Below are positions 62,029-64,000 of a DNA stretch of 64,000 bases, in pieces. A program made the translations under genes and the position numbers. The notes under the pieces are model-generated. The model made no database searches. It saw nothing but the letters and a program-made list of their open reading frames with translations, and was not told the origin of the DNA. Origin of the DNA: Kribbella pratensis (GTDB lineage Bacteria > Actinomycetota > Actinomycetes > Propionibacteriales > Kribbellaceae); NCBI RefSeq assembly GCF_004365355.1, contig NZ_SODP01000001.1, positions 3,160,481 through 3,224,480 of the forward strand, given 5' to 3'. Position 1 is the stretch's first letter, and each line of letters begins with the position of its first letter.

Positions 62029-63342
62029 TCAGCTCGCGACGTTGACGCCCTTGGCCTTCAGATCGTCGACGGTGAACTTCTGCATGTTCTCGAGCAGTTG
62101 CCGGAAGGTGATCTTCTTGGTCACCGCCTGCGCCCACTGGTCCTGCAGCTCTTTGAAGACGCCCGTGTAGTTCGGGCCGACCACCCAGTTGTCCACTCCG
62201 GACCGGGAGGCCTTGAGGATGACCGGCTTCGCCTCCGACCGGTGGCTGCCGAACAGCTTCTGCGGCACCGCGGCATCGACCCACGGCGACGGATCGGGCA
62301 TCGCGCCCGGCCAGGCGTAGGAGCCGGTGGCCTTGTCGAAGGTGGCGTCGACCCCGTCCTTGGTGGTGTTCATCCAGATGCCCACCTCGCTGGCTTCCTT
62401 GAGGTGCTGACATCCCTTCGGCACGAGCAACGCGCCCCCGTGAGCCGGGGTGGCGAACTTCGTCGCGCCGGCGAACTGCGGCAGGTCGACCGGCTGCCAG
62501 TTGCCGATGGTCTTCTTGAAGTTCAACTCGTAGTTGGTCAGCTGCCAGGTAGAGGTCGGCAGCGAGACCATCTTGCCCTGGTCGAAGTAGGCGATCAGGG
62601 CCGGCCGGTCCTGATAAGTCTGATTGGCGACCAGGTCGTTGTCGACCAACTGCTGAAGAATGTTGGCAGAGGCAACGGACTCGGGCGACAGGAAGTCGAC
62701 CTTCCACGCATCGTCCTGCGCCGAGTACCAGGTCCCGCCGGCCTGCGTGACCAGGTTGACGAGCGTGCTCGGGTCCTCACCGGCCAGATTCATCACCTGG
62801 ACGCCGTGCGGCTTGAGCGCCTTCCCGGCCGCGATCACGTCGTCCCAGGTCTTCGGCACCGGTACGCCGTACTTGTCGTAGGCCGCGCGGTTGACCATCA
62901 TGAACGTCGGCCCGGTGCCCGTCGGGATGCCGTAGTACCTGCCCTGCACCTGCGCGCCCTTGAGCGAGGCCGGGTAGAACTTGCTCTCCGCGGGCTTCAG
63001 GTAGTCGGTCACGTCAGCGAGCAGGCCCTCCGCCAGCAGGGCCGGCACGTCACCGAAATTCTGCGCCAGGCAAGGGATCGCGCTGCCGGCCGCGACCGCG
63101 TTGCGCAGACCGGTCGCGGTGGTCGGAAGGTCAGCCTGCTTCACGAGCTTGACCTTGATGTCGGTGTGGGTGGCGTTGAACTTGTCCACCACCGGCTGGG
63201 CGTCCGCCCAGGCCCAGTACTCGATCTCGACCGGGCCGGAGGCGGATGTCTTGCCGGTGTCGCTACTGCTGCAGGCGACCGTGGTGGCGGCCAGGCACAG
63301 GGCGAGGCCGGCCAGCACGGCGCGACGGCTGTTTCTGGGCAT
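62029..63342 (-). CDS. extracellular sugar-binding lipoprotein
   Basis: A 437-residue CUT1 binding protein. The signal peptide (RNSRRAVLAGLALCLAATTV) has a lipobox ending in Cys at about residue 24 (TVAC). The body shows SBP features (VEIEYWAWADAQPVVDKFNATH; later GKMVSLPTSTWQLTNYEL). It opens the five-gene operon with the permeases, dehydrogenase and LacI regulator. Two LacI-type operators lie upstream. Confidence 0.92.
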   Translation of the reverse strand: MPRNSRRAVLAGLALCLAATTVACSSSDTGKTSASGPVEIEYWAWADAQPVVDKFNATHTDIKVKLVKQADLPTTATGLRNAVAAGSAIPCLAQNFGDVPALLAEGLLADVTDYLKPAESKFYPASLKGAQVQGRYYGIPTGTGPTFMMVNRAAYDKYGVPVPKTWDDVIAAGKALKPHGVQVMNLAGEDPSTLVNLVTQAGGTWYSAQDDAWKVDFLSPESVASANILQQLVDNDLVANQTYQDRPALIAYFDQGKMVSLPTSTWQLTNYELNFKKTIGNWQPVDLPQFAGATKFATPAHGGALLVPKGCQHLKEASEVGIWMNTTKDGVDATFDKATGSYAWPGAMPDPSPWVDAAVPQKLFGSHRSEAKPVILKASRSGVDNWVVGPNYTGVFKELQDQWAQAVTKKITFRQLLENMQKFTVDDLKAKGVNVAS

Positions 63343-63391
63343 GCGCGTATCTCCCGGGGTGGGCTAGGGGATCTGGGCTGGTGATACCTCT

Positions 63392-63409
63392 ATAGTTAAC
63401 GATTTCTAT
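63392..63409. promoter_or_regulatory. LacI-type operator 1
   Basis: ATAGTTAACGATTTCTAT is an imperfect palindrome (12 of 18 positions) centred on CG, as LacI-family sites are. Its reverse complement is closely matched at 63481-63498. It lies 50 bases upstream of the SBP start. Confidence 0.55.
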
Positions 63410-63480
63410 GCAAGCTAGGAGAAGAACTTGTTGCCGTCAAGGCCTTGTGCTCTTGCCGCGCGCTCCAGATGATGCCTAGC

Positions 63481-63498
63481 GTAGAAATCGGTAACTAT
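63481..63498. promoter_or_regulatory. LacI-type operator 2
   Basis: GTAGAAATCGGTAACTAT is nearly the reverse complement of the first site (16 of 18 positions agree). It is 86-87 bases from the start of the alginate-lyase-like gene at 63585. The pair suggests co-regulation of both divergent units by the LacI at 57996, perhaps by DNA looping. Confidence 0.55.
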
Positions 63499-63584
63499 GA
63501 CGTTCGCTGAGCGGCTCTCGCTGCGGCACGTCGTGCCTCACCCGCATTTCTCCTGCCACCGCCTCAGGAAAGAAGGTGCTGTCT

Positions 63585-64000
63585 GTGTATCCAACTCCAG
63601 CCGCTGCGCGGGGCCGGGTCCGGCGACTCGGCGCGTTCAGCGCAGCTCTCGTGCTCGTCACCGGACTCCTCTTCGCGGTGGCCCGACCGGCCGCCGCCCG
63701 CGACCTGGGCGGGTGTGCCCTGTCGTTCCAGTCCGCGGTCAGCCCACAAGGATTCGTACATCCCGGCGTCGGGCTCACCCAGCCGATCCTCGAGAACGCC
63801 CGCCGGCAGATCGCCGCCGGCGCCGAACCGTGGACCTCGTCATACCAAGCGATGCGGCAGTCGTCAGCGGCCGGTACGGCCGTGACATCGTCCAACCGCA
63901 GCAGCGGGGACCCGACAAAGCCTGCCTCCGACGCATTCAACAGCCAAGGCTTCAACGGCCGCTTCATCGCCGACGGATTGAAGTCCTACACCCAGGCAGT
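63585..64000 (+). CDS. secreted alginate-lyase-like protein, N-terminal part
   Basis: GTG at 63585 with GAAGG about 8 nt upstream begins a frame that is open to the window edge (138 codons). The signal peptide is RRLGAFSAALVLVTGLLFAVARP, with cleavage near AAA^RD. The mature start HPGVGLTQPILENARRQIAAG followed by EPWTSSYQAM matches the beginning of the alginate-lyase/heparinase-type alpha/alpha-toroid family. Its polysaccharide substrate is not determinable here. It diverges from the SBP operon and shares the operator pair. Confidence 0.8.
   Translation, partial: MYPTPAAARGRVRRLGAFSAALVLVTGLLFAVARPAAARDLGGCALSFQSAVSPQGFVHPGVGLTQPILENARRQIAAGAEPWTSSYQAMRQSSAAGTAVTSSNRSSGDPTKPASDAFNSQGFNGRFIADGLKSYTQA

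Noticed and set aside
1..64000. CRISPR arrays, tRNA and rRNA genes, phage or conjugation genes
   Set aside because: No repeat-spacer pattern, cloverleaf or RNA signature, and no integrase or transfer gene was recognised by eye.

Overview
The window is about 64 kb of very GC-rich chromosomal DNA from an actinobacterium. Codons end mostly in G or C, GTG starts are common, SigE-family ECF sigma and secreted or lipoprotein signals are present, and there are many sugar ABC importers without their own ATPase. Gene content and frequent CGTAC-rich codon pairs look most like Kribbella or a related Nocardioidaceae/Streptosporangiales soil organism; that placement is inference. I saw no rRNA, tRNA, CRISPR array, insertion sequence or phage gene.

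Region 1 (1-36 kb) is a dense series of small regulator-plus-enzyme modules: epoxide hydrolase-like and other alpha/beta hydrolases, SDR and MDR oxidoreductases, a metallo-beta-lactamase-fold lactonase-like enzyme, an acyl desaturase, monooxygenase-like and DUF302 proteins. Each sits beside its own TetR, MarR, ArsR, AraC, HxlR, XRE or LuxR-type regulator. Inside it are an esterase/sugar-ABC operon (10.5-14.6 kb, TetR next door), and an ECF sigma/anti-sigma-like pair diverging from a secreted collagen-like protein (19.8-22.3 kb). Several regulators have a perfect inverted repeat over their promoter, and a -10 box only 6-7 nt before the start codon, so they are probably leaderless and autoregulated.

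Region 2 (36.6-37.7 kb) is a gene graveyard holding the tail of a VOC/glyoxalase gene and a frameshifted aminoglycoside-phosphotransferase-like gene.

Region 3 (37.7-56 kb) is a carbohydrate uptake and catabolism island. Operon A (leftward, 42.4-37.7 kb) has a binding protein, two permeases and a large unclassified glycosidase-like enzyme. A DeoR regulator lies at 43.1-44.0 kb. Operon B (leftward, 49.2-44.0 kb) has an amidohydrolase, a DAO-family flavoenzyme, a binding protein (frameshifted in its signal peptide) and two permeases. A second DeoR lies at 49.5-50.2 kb. Operon C (rightward, 50.4-56.4 kb) has a binding protein, two permeases, a GH4-type NAD-dependent glycosidase, a SIS-domain isomerase/deglycase and a truncated BadF/BadG-type sugar kinase. 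TGCGCA boxes flank the promoters of A and C and lie upstream of B, suggesting one DeoR-controlled regulon.

Region 4 (56.4-57.9 kb) is a rearranged junction in which the kinase, an inverted binding-protein fragment and the C-terminal part of a GH43-like gene abut as three fragments.

Region 5 (58-64 kb) is a five-gene leftward operon (binding protein, two permeases, 2-hydroxyacid dehydrogenase, LacI regulator) diverging from a secreted alginate-lyase-like protein that runs off the window. Two matching LacI-type operators lie between them.
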